Source: Burkholderia cepacia GG4
GTDB lineage: Bacteria; Pseudomonadota; Gammaproteobacteria; Burkholderiales; Burkholderiaceae
NCBI RefSeq assembly: GCF_000292915.1
Contig: NC_018514.1
Coordinates: 930,001-994,000, forward strand
Reading direction: 5' to 3'
DNA: 64,000 bases
The notes beneath the pieces are model-generated. The model was not told the origin of the DNA. It did no database searches and saw nothing but the letters and a program-made list of their open reading frames with translations. Shown here in pieces: positions 25,201-33,200 of this stretch. The position numbers and the translations under genes are program-made. Every line of letters starts with the position of its first letter. Within the stretch, counting starts at the first letter, position 1.

Positions 25201-26340
25201 GCGATTCGCGCGGCGTACGACCGCGCGGCGCAGCTCGAAAAGGAGGTCCGCTATCACGAGGCGATCAACAAGCTGAAGGAGCGCAGTGCGCAAATCGATG
25301 CGGAGCTGGCCGATTACGCGTCGGAGCGTCAGCGCGAGGTCGCGCGCGAGTTGGCCGCGATGCCGATGGGGGATAACGCGCGTGAGCTGAATGAGGCGAT
25401 GAGCCGGGTCGGCGACGAGTTTCGGCGCCGGCGCGACGATTTCACCAAGGGCGCGCGGAAAGACGGCACGCTCGGCTCGCCGGAATATCTGGCGGAAATC
25501 GAGCGCATAAATCGGGCCGAGGTCGAGCAGGTCGAGCGTGAGCGCAGCTATCTCGATCAACGGCTCGCGATGCAGCGGGATTGGCGCGTTGGTGCGAGCC
25601 GCGCGGTCGCGTTGTATCAGGAGTCAGCGGAGAACGCTGCCGGCAGGGCGGAGGAGGCGTTTACCAGTTCCTTCCGCAACCTGGAGGATGCCGTCGCGTC
25701 GTTCGCGGCAACCGGGAAGCTGGATTTCCGGGGACTCGTGGACAGCATGATCGCCGATCTGGCCCGGTTCGCTGCGCGGGCCGCGATGGCGCCGGTATTT
25801 AGCGCGCTTGGCTCGGCGCTCGGGCTCGGCGCGTCCGCGGCCGGTGGATTCAGCTCGTCGTCGCTGCTCGGCGGGCTCGGCGGCGGCCTGACGGATGCAT
25901 TGGCTGATGGCAGTGGCAATGCCTACGGGTTCCACCTCGCCACGGGCGGGCGTGTGACAGGGCCGGGTACGTCGACGAGCGACAGCATTCCTGCATGGCT
26001 TTCCAACGAGGAATTCGTGGTGAAGGCTGCTGCCGTGCGTAAGCCGGGGATGCTGCGGCTGCTTGAGGCGATCAACAGCGGACAGGATCTCGGCTTCGCG
26101 AAGTTCGCAAACGGCGGGCTCGTTGGCGGCGGCTCGGCCGGCGGTGGCGTGCTAGGCGGTCAGGGTAGCGGCGTTGCGCTGAATATCCCAGTGACGATCG
26201 ACGGAGGGGCTGGCAACGCGTCGCAGGTCATGGCGAGCGCGGAATTCGTGAAGAAGCTCACGCAGCTGGTGCAGGGGCTGATCGCGACGGAGAGCCGTCA
26301 AGGTGGGGCGCTCTGGAAACTGAAAAACGGGATGGGGTGA
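22240..26340 (+). CDS. Tape measure protein
   Basis: 1366 residues. N-terminal tape-measure domain (about residues 1-230: AYADEWTNLSNRLKIVTRDQ; LRGQDLKSVLEELPGVADAI), long Ala/Glu/Arg-rich coiled coil, a hydrophobic segment near residues 545-580 (GGLPGIIATVGTVALGAAVN) and a Gly/Ser-rich end with GGRVTGPGTSTSDSIPAWLS then NEEFVVKAAAVRK, the usual end of this family. Length implies a tail of roughly 200 nm by the usual 0.15 nm per residue rule. Stop overlaps the next start. Confidence 0.95.
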   Translation: MATSLRELIVSVTANTTQYDRRMQQLGSTASGYFNAVREGGRTADAAFASNAASVQVTVRAIEAARGSIRGYAEAAAAAFGLHQLIEYADEWTNLSNRLKIVTRDQIDFAVAQNDVLRIAQATRQPLDATAELYQRIANNTGHLGLSIKQVGPLVETISKAVALSGVSADTARLGIVQLGQAFAAGQLRGQDLKSVLEELPGVADAIARGMGKGTSELKALAEDGKLTVENLIDALKNAGSSTDALFGKVDMTVGQAMTRLQTEIVAYVGHANEATGASAKMAQSVVYVADHLDEIVTISASLAAGRLGVYFAQTTVAVSKSAIAWNAERQALIAKAQAENAAALVTITKAQSDRDAAAAKLQNAQAAEVAAAAELAGMRAMRESLAMQSALTAGSIQYTQAKLAEARAIEASAVAQVATARSSLANSQEIGTRIAGTPYAAVIARETAAAQGELERAEASLALAQQRRVALEAAAAKGTVDQTRYAAALADTEKGLAVAEREVAAATQARERAERGATAATAGLAAATERAAVAQTAAARAGSLMRTVGSGMLSVMGGLPGIIATVGTVALGAAVNWLVFRDHASSATSSLVDMQAPLDQIIEKYRQLSPLLQEVERNRAKQAQASARSDVADAYSSLATRASQSVIVPGFGDGAPIVTDEDQAALDRFLEGLKRVKAENLGVDEKSRELSRLVGVFVDATKGGDDLRAELVQAASAIDTAGAAADKGARTLAAMDAAARGAAEGVRLLTEENNFFAGGMAAEAWNKYVEKLKEASDVIGMTAQQRAEYESKTKGANTAEARQAGLIAGRADAYKSLEKAIQDKDAKVEAGARRNIDNLTRELALMNQQMVVAAALAEFQADLVSKKFEKFGFSADAALAAAAARGKKAFDDTVSESAGQVARIGVNAPGLAHKGRSGGSRSESESQRMLDNIAQRIAQLRVEAVATDKLTQSEKDRIGFNQKLTDLAAKRTKLTDGDKSLVRDQAAIRAAYDRAAQLEKEVRYHEAINKLKERSAQIDAELADYASERQREVARELAAMPMGDNARELNEAMSRVGDEFRRRRDDFTKGARKDGTLGSPEYLAEIERINRAEVEQVERERSYLDQRLAMQRDWRVGASRAVALYQESAENAAGRAEEAFTSSFRNLEDAVASFAATGKLDFRGLVDSMIADLARFAARAAMAPVFSALGSALGLGASAAGGFSSSSLLGGLGGGLTDALADGSGNAYGFHLATGGRVTGPGTSTSDSIPAWLSNEEFVVKAAAVRKPGMLRLLEAINSGQDLGFAKFANGGLVGGGSAGGGVLGGQGSGVALNIPVTIDGGAGNASQVMASAEFVKKLTQLVQGLIATESRQGGALWKLKNGMG

Positions 26341-26678
26341 TGATCGACACGTTTAACTGGTCGCCGACCGTGCAAGGTTTCGGCGGCGACACGACGCTGC
26401 GTGTGCGAAAGGCCGAATTTGGCGACGGGTACACGCAGCGTGCGGCCGACGGCCTCAATAACCGGGTGTCGACATACACCCTCCGGTTCGTTGGCAGCGC
26501 GGCGAAGATCACGGAGATATTCGCGTTCCTCGATGCGCGTGCCGGCGCGATTTCGTTTTTCTGGTCGCCGCCGCTTCGGCCGCAGGCGCGTTTTGTGTGT
26601 GAGAAGTACACGGAGCCGACGAAGGACGGCAGGGTGTACACGATCACCGCACAGTTTGAGCAGACATTCGCACCGTAG
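26340..26678 (+). CDS. Minor tail protein M
   Basis: 112 residues from ATG 26340 (a GTG at 26337 is one codon earlier). Lambda gpM-like: FNWSPTVQGFGGDTTLRVRK, FGDGYTQRAADGLNN and a C-terminal YTITAQFEQTF. Tail-tip assembly factor. In lambda-like tails the next gene is L; here a fibre-like gene is inserted between them. Confidence 0.85.
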   Translation: MIDTFNWSPTVQGFGGDTTLRVRKAEFGDGYTQRAADGLNNRVSTYTLRFVGSAAKITEIFAFLDARAGAISFFWSPPLRPQARFVCEKYTEPTKDGRVYTITAQFEQTFAP

Positions 26679-26686
26679 GAAACGGT

Positions 26687-28189
26687 ATGGCAAATCTTCA
26701 GAAGGCAAATCTTGGATCGGCGCCGGCAGGTTCCGGCGGCGACGATCAGCGTACTGCAAACACGAAATTTAACGCGAACGTCGATGTATTAAGCGCGCAG
26801 GCTACGCTTACCACTGCGACGCCGATCACGACGGCGCAGACGCTCGCAGCGAGCCACGTTGGCAAGCGCGTCGCAATCAATATTGCGGCCGGAGGCACCG
26901 TGAAGCTGCCGGCTGCGGCGTCGTGTCCGGCCGATGGCGTGATCCATCTCCGAAACGTGGGAAAGGCTGTTTCGCTGGCGGTTGCAGATGGTTCGGGCGA
27001 CTCCTTCGCACTCAGTCGGCTGAACAACGGCGAGGGGGCGCTCATCGATACGGATGGAGTCAAAGCTTGGCGCGTGTTGACTCGCGGCCGCGCGTATGGT
27101 GACGATGAGATTGTCAACGGGGCGCTGGTTGTCGGCGGTGGTTTGAGTGTCGGCGGGGACGTCGCAGTATCGGGGCGGGTTCAAGGCGCGAACTCGGCGA
27201 ACCTTCTGAAAAACGGAAGCGGAGAATTCGGGAATGTCGGCTGGCAGGCGGCGAATTTTGGTGCCGCTGTATATGCAGGGGGCGATACCGCTTTCACGAA
27301 CGCAGCGGCGCTTGCGAACGTATCAGTTTCCGATCAAAGCGATGCGATCCCCGTAGTGGCCGGGACTCCGATCACGTTTTCAGGAGAGATTCGAACGCCC
27401 GGCATGTCGGCCGGACTGGCCGAGCTATTTTGCAACTTCTACAACGCGGGCGGTTCACTGCTTGCGTCGATCGACCTTGATTCTCGAATCGCGGCCGGTA
27501 CGGTCGACTGGGTGGCGGTGCGCAAGAGCACGACTGCGCCGGCGAACTCCGCGTCGATGAGGGTCGGGAAATACGCTTCATTGGCTACAGCAGTCGCCAA
27601 CGGGATCGCTTTCAGACGTATCAAGGTTGAGGTAGGTGCGGCTCCGTCGCTGTACTCGCAGGAGGGAAGCATTGCTTATCTCGGGGGCGCGCCAGCGCTT
27701 GGCGGTCGTCCGACCTTCGGTGGGAAGGTGCCGTGGGATTCGGGAAACTTGCCTAACCCGGTTCAGGTTAGCCAGCTCGCCGGTGCCCGAGTTACGACTT
27801 CCACAACGGTGCCGGATACACCGTATAGCGGGCCCGGCGCATTCGCGAACATGTGGAGCTACAGTTTTGCGCACACCGGCCTGAGTGGTACGGCGCTGAT
27901 TTCGTTTTTCGGAGGTATTTCTGTCGCCGGTACGTCATCCAACTTGACCGTGGGTTACAGCTTCAAGTTAATCGACACGGTGACTAATACGGCGCTAGAT
28001 GAAAGCACGTGCTATCAGGATCTGCTTTCGGTGATAGGTAACTGGAGCAACTTCTATCGCGTGAACGTAGCGATCGCCGCCACGGGCCTCGTAGTGGGCA
28101 GGACGTACACAATTCAAGTAGCGGGATTTAAGACTGCCAACGTAGGCCCGATTGGACTGGCGCTTAACATCCGCGGGGTGACTCATTAA
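26687..28189 (+). CDS. Inserted tail fibre / receptor-binding-like protein
   Basis: 500 residues. N-terminal helical anchor-like segment, then a beta-rich body low in charge and rich in Ala, Gly, Thr and Ser. About residues 165-325 (NLLKNGSGEFGNVGW; PITFSGEIRTPG; FRRIKVEVGAAPS) look like a CBM4_9-type jelly-roll carbohydrate-binding module, and the C-terminal 150 residues are another beta domain. It lies between M and L, not a standard place in lambda. Likely binds surface sugars; overlaps the L start as TAATG. Confidence 0.6.
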   Translation: MANLQKANLGSAPAGSGGDDQRTANTKFNANVDVLSAQATLTTATPITTAQTLAASHVGKRVAINIAAGGTVKLPAAASCPADGVIHLRNVGKAVSLAVADGSGDSFALSRLNNGEGALIDTDGVKAWRVLTRGRAYGDDEIVNGALVVGGGLSVGGDVAVSGRVQGANSANLLKNGSGEFGNVGWQAANFGAAVYAGGDTAFTNAAALANVSVSDQSDAIPVVAGTPITFSGEIRTPGMSAGLAELFCNFYNAGGSLLASIDLDSRIAAGTVDWVAVRKSTTAPANSASMRVGKYASLATAVANGIAFRRIKVEVGAAPSLYSQEGSIAYLGGAPALGGRPTFGGKVPWDSGNLPNPVQVSQLAGARVTTSTTVPDTPYSGPGAFANMWSYSFAHTGLSGTALISFFGGISVAGTSSNLTVGYSFKLIDTVTNTALDESTCYQDLLSVIGNWSNFYRVNVAIAATGLVVGRTYTIQVAGFKTANVGPIGLALNIRGVTH

Positions 28190-28872
28190 TGCCGATTACC
28201 GCTGACATCCAAAAGCTAGAGCCGGGGCGCCGCGTTGAATTGTTCGAAGTCGATTGCAGTGCGATTGGTGGTGAGGTCCTGAGATTTCACGGCCATCTGC
28301 AGTCGACGTCGATCGTTTGGCAGGGGCAGGAGTACAAGCCGTGGCCGATCCAGGCTGCCGGATTTGAGCGAACATCCGACGCTCGCCAACCGTCCCCGAC
28401 GCTGACCGTCGGCGACATCAACGGCACGATCACGGCGCTGTGTATCGCGCTCGAGGACCTTGTCGGTGCGAAGGTCTTCCGGCGCCGCACGCTGGCGAAA
28501 TACCTCGACGCGATCAACTTCCCGGGCGGGAACCCGGCTGCGGACCCGAATGAACAATGGCCGGTCGAGCAATGGCGTATCGAGCAGAAAAGCGATGAGC
28601 AGCCCGGCGTGCAGGTCGAGTTCACGCTATCGTCGCCGCTCGACTTCGGCGGCCAGCAGGTGCCAGCGCGGCAAATCGTCGGCATGTGCCAGTGGCGCTA
28701 TCGCGGACCTGAGTGCGGGTATGTCGGCATGGTGTATTTCGACAAGAGCGACAAGCCGGTGGGCGATCCCGCGCTCGACCGCTGCAGTCAGAAGATCAGC
28801 GGGTGCGAATGCCGCTTCGGCGTGAATAACCCGCTGCCGTACGGCGGCTACCTGTGCGACACGCTCGCCTAG
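28189..28872 (+). CDS. Minor tail protein L
   Basis: 227 residues. Lambda gpL-like: ITADIQKLEPGRRVELFEVD, FERTSDARQPSPTLTVGDIN and a C-terminal Cys cluster (GMCQWRYRGPECGYVG, then DRCSQKISGCECRFG) that supplies the four Cys known to hold an iron-sulfur cluster in gpL. Tail-tip assembly. A terminator hairpin lies between it and K. Confidence 0.9.
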   Translation: MPITADIQKLEPGRRVELFEVDCSAIGGEVLRFHGHLQSTSIVWQGQEYKPWPIQAAGFERTSDARQPSPTLTVGDINGTITALCIALEDLVGAKVFRRRTLAKYLDAINFPGGNPAADPNEQWPVEQWRIEQKSDEQPGVQVEFTLSSPLDFGGQQVPARQIVGMCQWRYRGPECGYVGMVYFDKSDKPVGDPALDRCSQKISGCECRFGVNNPLPYGGYLCDTLA

Positions 28873-28897
28873 CCGTCGACAACCCTCTCTTTATGGA

Positions 28898-28920
28898 CCC
28901 GCCAATCGGCGGGTTTTTTT
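28898..28920 (+). terminator. Intrinsic terminator directly abutting the K start codon
   Basis: CCCGCC-AATC-GGCGGG and seven Ts; the ATG of gene K is the next base. The 3' arm occupies the place of a ribosome-binding site. Confidence 0.8.
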
Positions 28921-29673
28921 ATGGACGAACGGATCAAGCAAGCGATCGCAGCCCACGCGCTCGCCGAGTACCCGCGCGAGTGCTGCGGGTTGGTCGTGCG
29001 GACCGCGGCGGGCGATTTGTATGTGCCGGGCAGGAATGTCGCGTCGATGCCGACCGAGCAATTCTCGCTCGCGGCCGAGGATTACGCGGACGCCGAGGAC
29101 ATGGGTGAAATCCTCGCGCTCGTGCACTCGCATCCGAATGGGACAGCGCAGCCGAGCATGGGCGACCGTGCAATGTGCGAGCGCGCGGGCATCCCGCTGT
29201 GGGTGATTGTCTCGCTCGGCGTGCAGATGGACGGCTCGATCGGCATCGACAACTGGCGCGAGTTCGGGTCGAGCGGGTACGTCGCGCCGCTGTACGGCCG
29301 GGAGTATGTGCACGGCGTCCTCGATTGTTATTCGCTGGTGCGCGACTGGTATCTCGCGGAGCGCGGGATCGCGCTGCCGGATTTCGAGCGCAAGGATGAG
29401 TGGTGGAACGACGGGTACTCGAACCTGTACGTCGCGCACTACCAGGACGCGGGATTTCTCGACTTGGGGCGCGATGCGCAGATCGAACCGGGCGACGTGT
29501 TGCTGATGCAAATCCGGAGCAAAAACGGCGTGCCGAATCACGCGGGCGTGTATCTCGGTGACGGCATGTTCGCGCATCACATGTACGGGCGTTTGTCCTG
29601 TCGGGCTGTGTGGGGCTCGATGTGGCGAGACTGCTGCACGATGGTGCTGCGTTACGTGGGAGGTGCCGATTGA
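28921..29673 (+). CDS. Tail-tip protein K (JAB/MPN plus NlpC/P60 peptidase)
   Basis: 250 residues. JAMM metalloprotease domain: Glu20, then HSHP (His69, His71) with Ser79 and Asp82. NlpC/P60 domain: Cys136 in LDCYSLVRDWY and His207 in NHAGVYLG. This two-domain layout is that of lambda gpK, which processes the tip or cuts peptidoglycan on entry. No earlier in-frame start exists, so the ATG right after the terminator U-tract is used, without a Shine-Dalgarno sequence. Stop overlaps the TTG start of I. Confidence 0.9.
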   Translation: MDERIKQAIAAHALAEYPRECCGLVVRTAAGDLYVPGRNVASMPTEQFSLAAEDYADAEDMGEILALVHSHPNGTAQPSMGDRAMCERAGIPLWVIVSLGVQMDGSIGIDNWREFGSSGYVAPLYGREYVHGVLDCYSLVRDWYLAERGIALPDFERKDEWWNDGYSNLYVAHYQDAGFLDLGRDAQIEPGDVLLMQIRSKNGVPNHAGVYLGDGMFAHHMYGRLSCRAVWGSMWRDCCTMVLRYVGGAD

Positions 29674-30233
29674 GCGAGAAATTGCGCGAGGTGAGGCTTT
29701 ACGGGATTGCGGGGGCCCGGTTTGGCCGGATTCATCGGCTGGCCGTGTCGTCTACCGCCGAGGCGGTACGTGCGCTGTCGGTGCTGATTCCGGGCTTTCG
29801 GCAGTTCCTGCTTGACGCGCGAAGCAAGGGGCTGACGTTCGCAGTGTTCAACGGTCGGCGAAACCTGAGCAAAGACGATCTCGGCGCGCCGGTCGGCGAC
29901 GATGCGATTCGGATTGCGCCGGTGATTATCGGCAGCAAGAGCGGCGGGCTGTTCCAGACGATTCTCGGCGCAGCCCTGGCCGTGGCCGGTTTCGTCTTCA
30001 ATCAGCCGACGCTGATCGGCCTGGGTGTTTCGATGGCGCTAGGCGGCATCACACAGATGTTGAGCCCGCAGCAGGCCGGGCTCGCGGGCGTGGCCGACAA
30101 CGGCACGTCCTACTACTTCAACGGACCGGTGAACAGCGCAGCGCAGGGCGAGCCCGTGCCGCTCGTCTATGGCGAAATGATCGTCGGCTCGAAGGTCGTC
30201 AGCTCGGGCATCTATACAGAGGATCGGATGTGA
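29670..30233 (+). CDS. Tail assembly protein I
   Basis: 187 residues from TTG 29670 (TTGA overlap with K). Lambda gpI-like: REVRLYGIAGARFGRIHRLA, PGFRQFL, a hydrophobic middle (LFQTILGAALAVAGFVFNQP) and the end GEPVPLVYGEMIVGSKVVSS. Acts with K and L in tail-tip assembly. Overlaps the J start as GTGA. Confidence 0.9.
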   Translation: MSEKLREVRLYGIAGARFGRIHRLAVSSTAEAVRALSVLIPGFRQFLLDARSKGLTFAVFNGRRNLSKDDLGAPVGDDAIRIAPVIIGSKSGGLFQTILGAALAVAGFVFNQPTLIGLGVSMALGGITQMLSPQQAGLAGVADNGTSYYFNGPVNSAAQGEPVPLVYGEMIVGSKVVSSGIYTEDRM

Positions 30234-33200
30234 GAAAGTTATACGCGGAATCCGGACTGAAGCGAATCAGTGGTGCGAAGGGCGGTGGTGGCGGCGGTGG
30301 TGGTGGTGGCGAGTCGCCGGATAGCCTGCATTCCGTCGCGCTCGCCAAGGTGCTCGACATCATTACCGAAGGGGAGGCTGTCGGGCTCGTCAAAGGCATG
30401 CAGTCGGTGTTCCTCGATGGCACGCCGATCCAGAATTCCGACGGCTCGGTCAACTTCCAGAATTACAGCGTCGACGTGCGAACGGGAACACCGGATCAGG
30501 ATTTCATGCCCGGATTCCCTGCCGTCGAGCGTGAAGCGGCTGTTGGCGTGCCGTTGACTTCGGACGCACCGTGGGTGCGCCAGGTGCAGAACACGCAACT
30601 TACGGCGGTCCGTATTCGATTCGGTGTGCCGGCGCTGCAAAAGAGTGACCCCGCGTCCGGTGTTTTTGGCTGTCGAGTGGAGTACGCGATTGATCTGTCG
30701 GTCGACGGCGGATCGTACGCGCAGGTGCTGTCGGCCGCATTCGATGGCAAGACGACATCGCTCTACGAGCGGTCGCATCGGATCGAGCTGCCGCGCGCGA
30801 AAACCGGATGGTTGGTGCGTGTGCGGCGTATCACGCCGAACGCGCACAGCTCGTTGATCGCCGACGCGGTCAATATCGAAGCGATCACCGAGGTTGTCGA
30901 TCGAAAGCTGCGCTATCCGATGACGGCGCTCGTCGGCATGACGTTCGACGCACGCTCGTTCTCGCAGGTGCCGGTGCGGTCGTACCACGTTCGCGGCCTG
31001 ATTGTTCGTGTGCCATCGAATTACGCCCCGGAAACACGCGCGTACTCCGGTACGTGGGACGGCACGTTCAAGCTGGCATGGACCAACAACCCGGCGTGGA
31101 TTTTCTACGACTTGCTGTTGAGCGAACGCTACGGCCTCGGCAAATCGGTCGACGCGTCGATGATCGACAAGTGGGGGCTGTACGAAATCGCGCGCTACTG
31201 CGACGTGATGGTGTCGGATGGCAAGGGCGGCGTCGAGCCGCGTTTCACGTGCAATTGCGTGATCCAGTCGGCGGCCGATGCGTTCAAGGTGCTGCAGGAC
31301 ATCGCCAGCGTTTTCCGCGGAATCGCGTACTGGGGGCCGGGTGCTGTGGTTGCTTCGGCCGACATGCCTTCGGATCCGGCGTATGTGTACACCGCGGCGA
31401 ACGTAGTCGGCGGTGCGTTCCGGTACGTCGGCAGTGAGCGCAAGACGCGATATACGGTCGCGCTCGTCAGCTACAACGACCCGACGAACCAGTACAAGCA
31501 GGCAGTCGAGTATGTCCCGGATGAGGATGGCATTGCTCGGCACGGCGTCGTCAAAACGCAGGTCACGGCGTTCGGATGCACATCGCAGGCGCAGGCGCAT
31601 CGGCTTGGCCGGTGGATTCTGCTGACCTCGCGTTACGAATCCGGAACGGTGTCGTTCCAGGTTGGTATGGACGGCGTGCTGGTTGGCCCTGGCCAGGTGA
31701 TCGCGATCGCCGATCCGAAAAAGGCCGGCAGGCGAATCGGTGGTCGCGTTCGTTCCGCGGCAGGCGCCGTCGTCGCGTTGGACAAGGCTCCAACGGTTGC
31801 AGCAGGTGACCGCTTCACGGCAATCCTGCCGTCGGGCGTTGCACAATCGCGCGCGGTGAAGTCGGTAAGTGGCGATGTGCTCACTTTGGTGGATCGATTC
31901 GATGCCGACCCGGTGTCGGGTGGAGTGTGGATGGTGGAGAGCAGCGAGCTCGCAGCGCAGCTCTATCGCGTTGTCAGCGTGCAGGAGAGCGATGACGACG
32001 GCCAGATCGCGTACACGATCACGGCGACGATGCACGAGCCGGGGAAATACGCGGCGATCGACGATGGTGCGCAGATCCAGCAGCGACCGCCGACGATCAT
32101 TCCGCCGTCGGTGCAAGCGTCGCCAACGAACGTGCAGATCTCGACTTACTCGGCGATCGACCAGGGCATTTCGAAAACGACAATGGTCATCGCGTGGGAC
32201 GCCGCGGATAACGCGGTGACGTACCTGCCCGAGTGGCGCAAGGATAACGGTGAGTGGGTGACAGTCGCGCAGACGGGCGGTCTGCAAGTCGAAGTGCCGG
32301 GCATCTATCAGGGGCGCTACGTGGCCCGTGTGCGGGCGCAGAACGTGATGGGTGTCACGTCACTGCCGGCCGTCAGCGCGGAAACGCAACTGACGGGCAA
32401 AACAAGCCTGCCGCCGGCTGTCGTGTCCCTGAAAGCTGCCGGCGTCGTGTACGGCATCAATTTGGATTGGGCGTTCCCCTCTGACGGTTCAGCCGGTGAC
32501 ACGCAGCGCACGGAAATCTGGCAGAGCCGCACACCGAACCGTGCCGACGCGATTAAGTTTTCCGATTTCGCGTATCCGCAAGCGTTCACGTCGATTCAAG
32601 GGCTTGCGGTCGGTCAGGTGTTTTATTACTGGGCGCGCCTGGTCGACACGACGGGGAATATTGGCCCGTGGTTTCCGGCTACCGGTCCCGGCGTGCAGGG
32701 GCAGCCGACGACCGACCAGAGTGCCTACGAGAAATTCTTCGAAGGGCAGATTTCCCACTCGGCGCTCGGCGAGGATCTGAAAAAGCCGATCGACGCGATT
32801 CCGGGCATCCAGCATGGCGTCGCCGACAACGCGAAGGCGATCGCGAAGGAAGTGACAGACCGCGCGGCTGCAGTTGCCGGCGAGGCACAGGCCCGCGCCG
32901 ATGCGGTCTCGGCTGAGTCGCGAGATCGTGCGGATGCAATTGCTAAGGAGGTGAAGGATCGAACGGACGCGATCGCGAAGGAGGCGACGGATCGCGCAAA
33001 CGCGGTGGCGGACGAGGCGAGACAGCGCGGGGCGGCGGTCACCGCCGAGCAGCAGACCCGGCAGACTGCCGATGATTCGCTTGGCAAACGGATCGATACC
33101 GTGACCGCGAGCGTTGGTGATGCGTCGGCGGCGATCAAGGCGGAGGAGACTGCGCGAGTCGGTGCAGACGGCGCGCTGTCGACGCGCATCGACACGGTGG

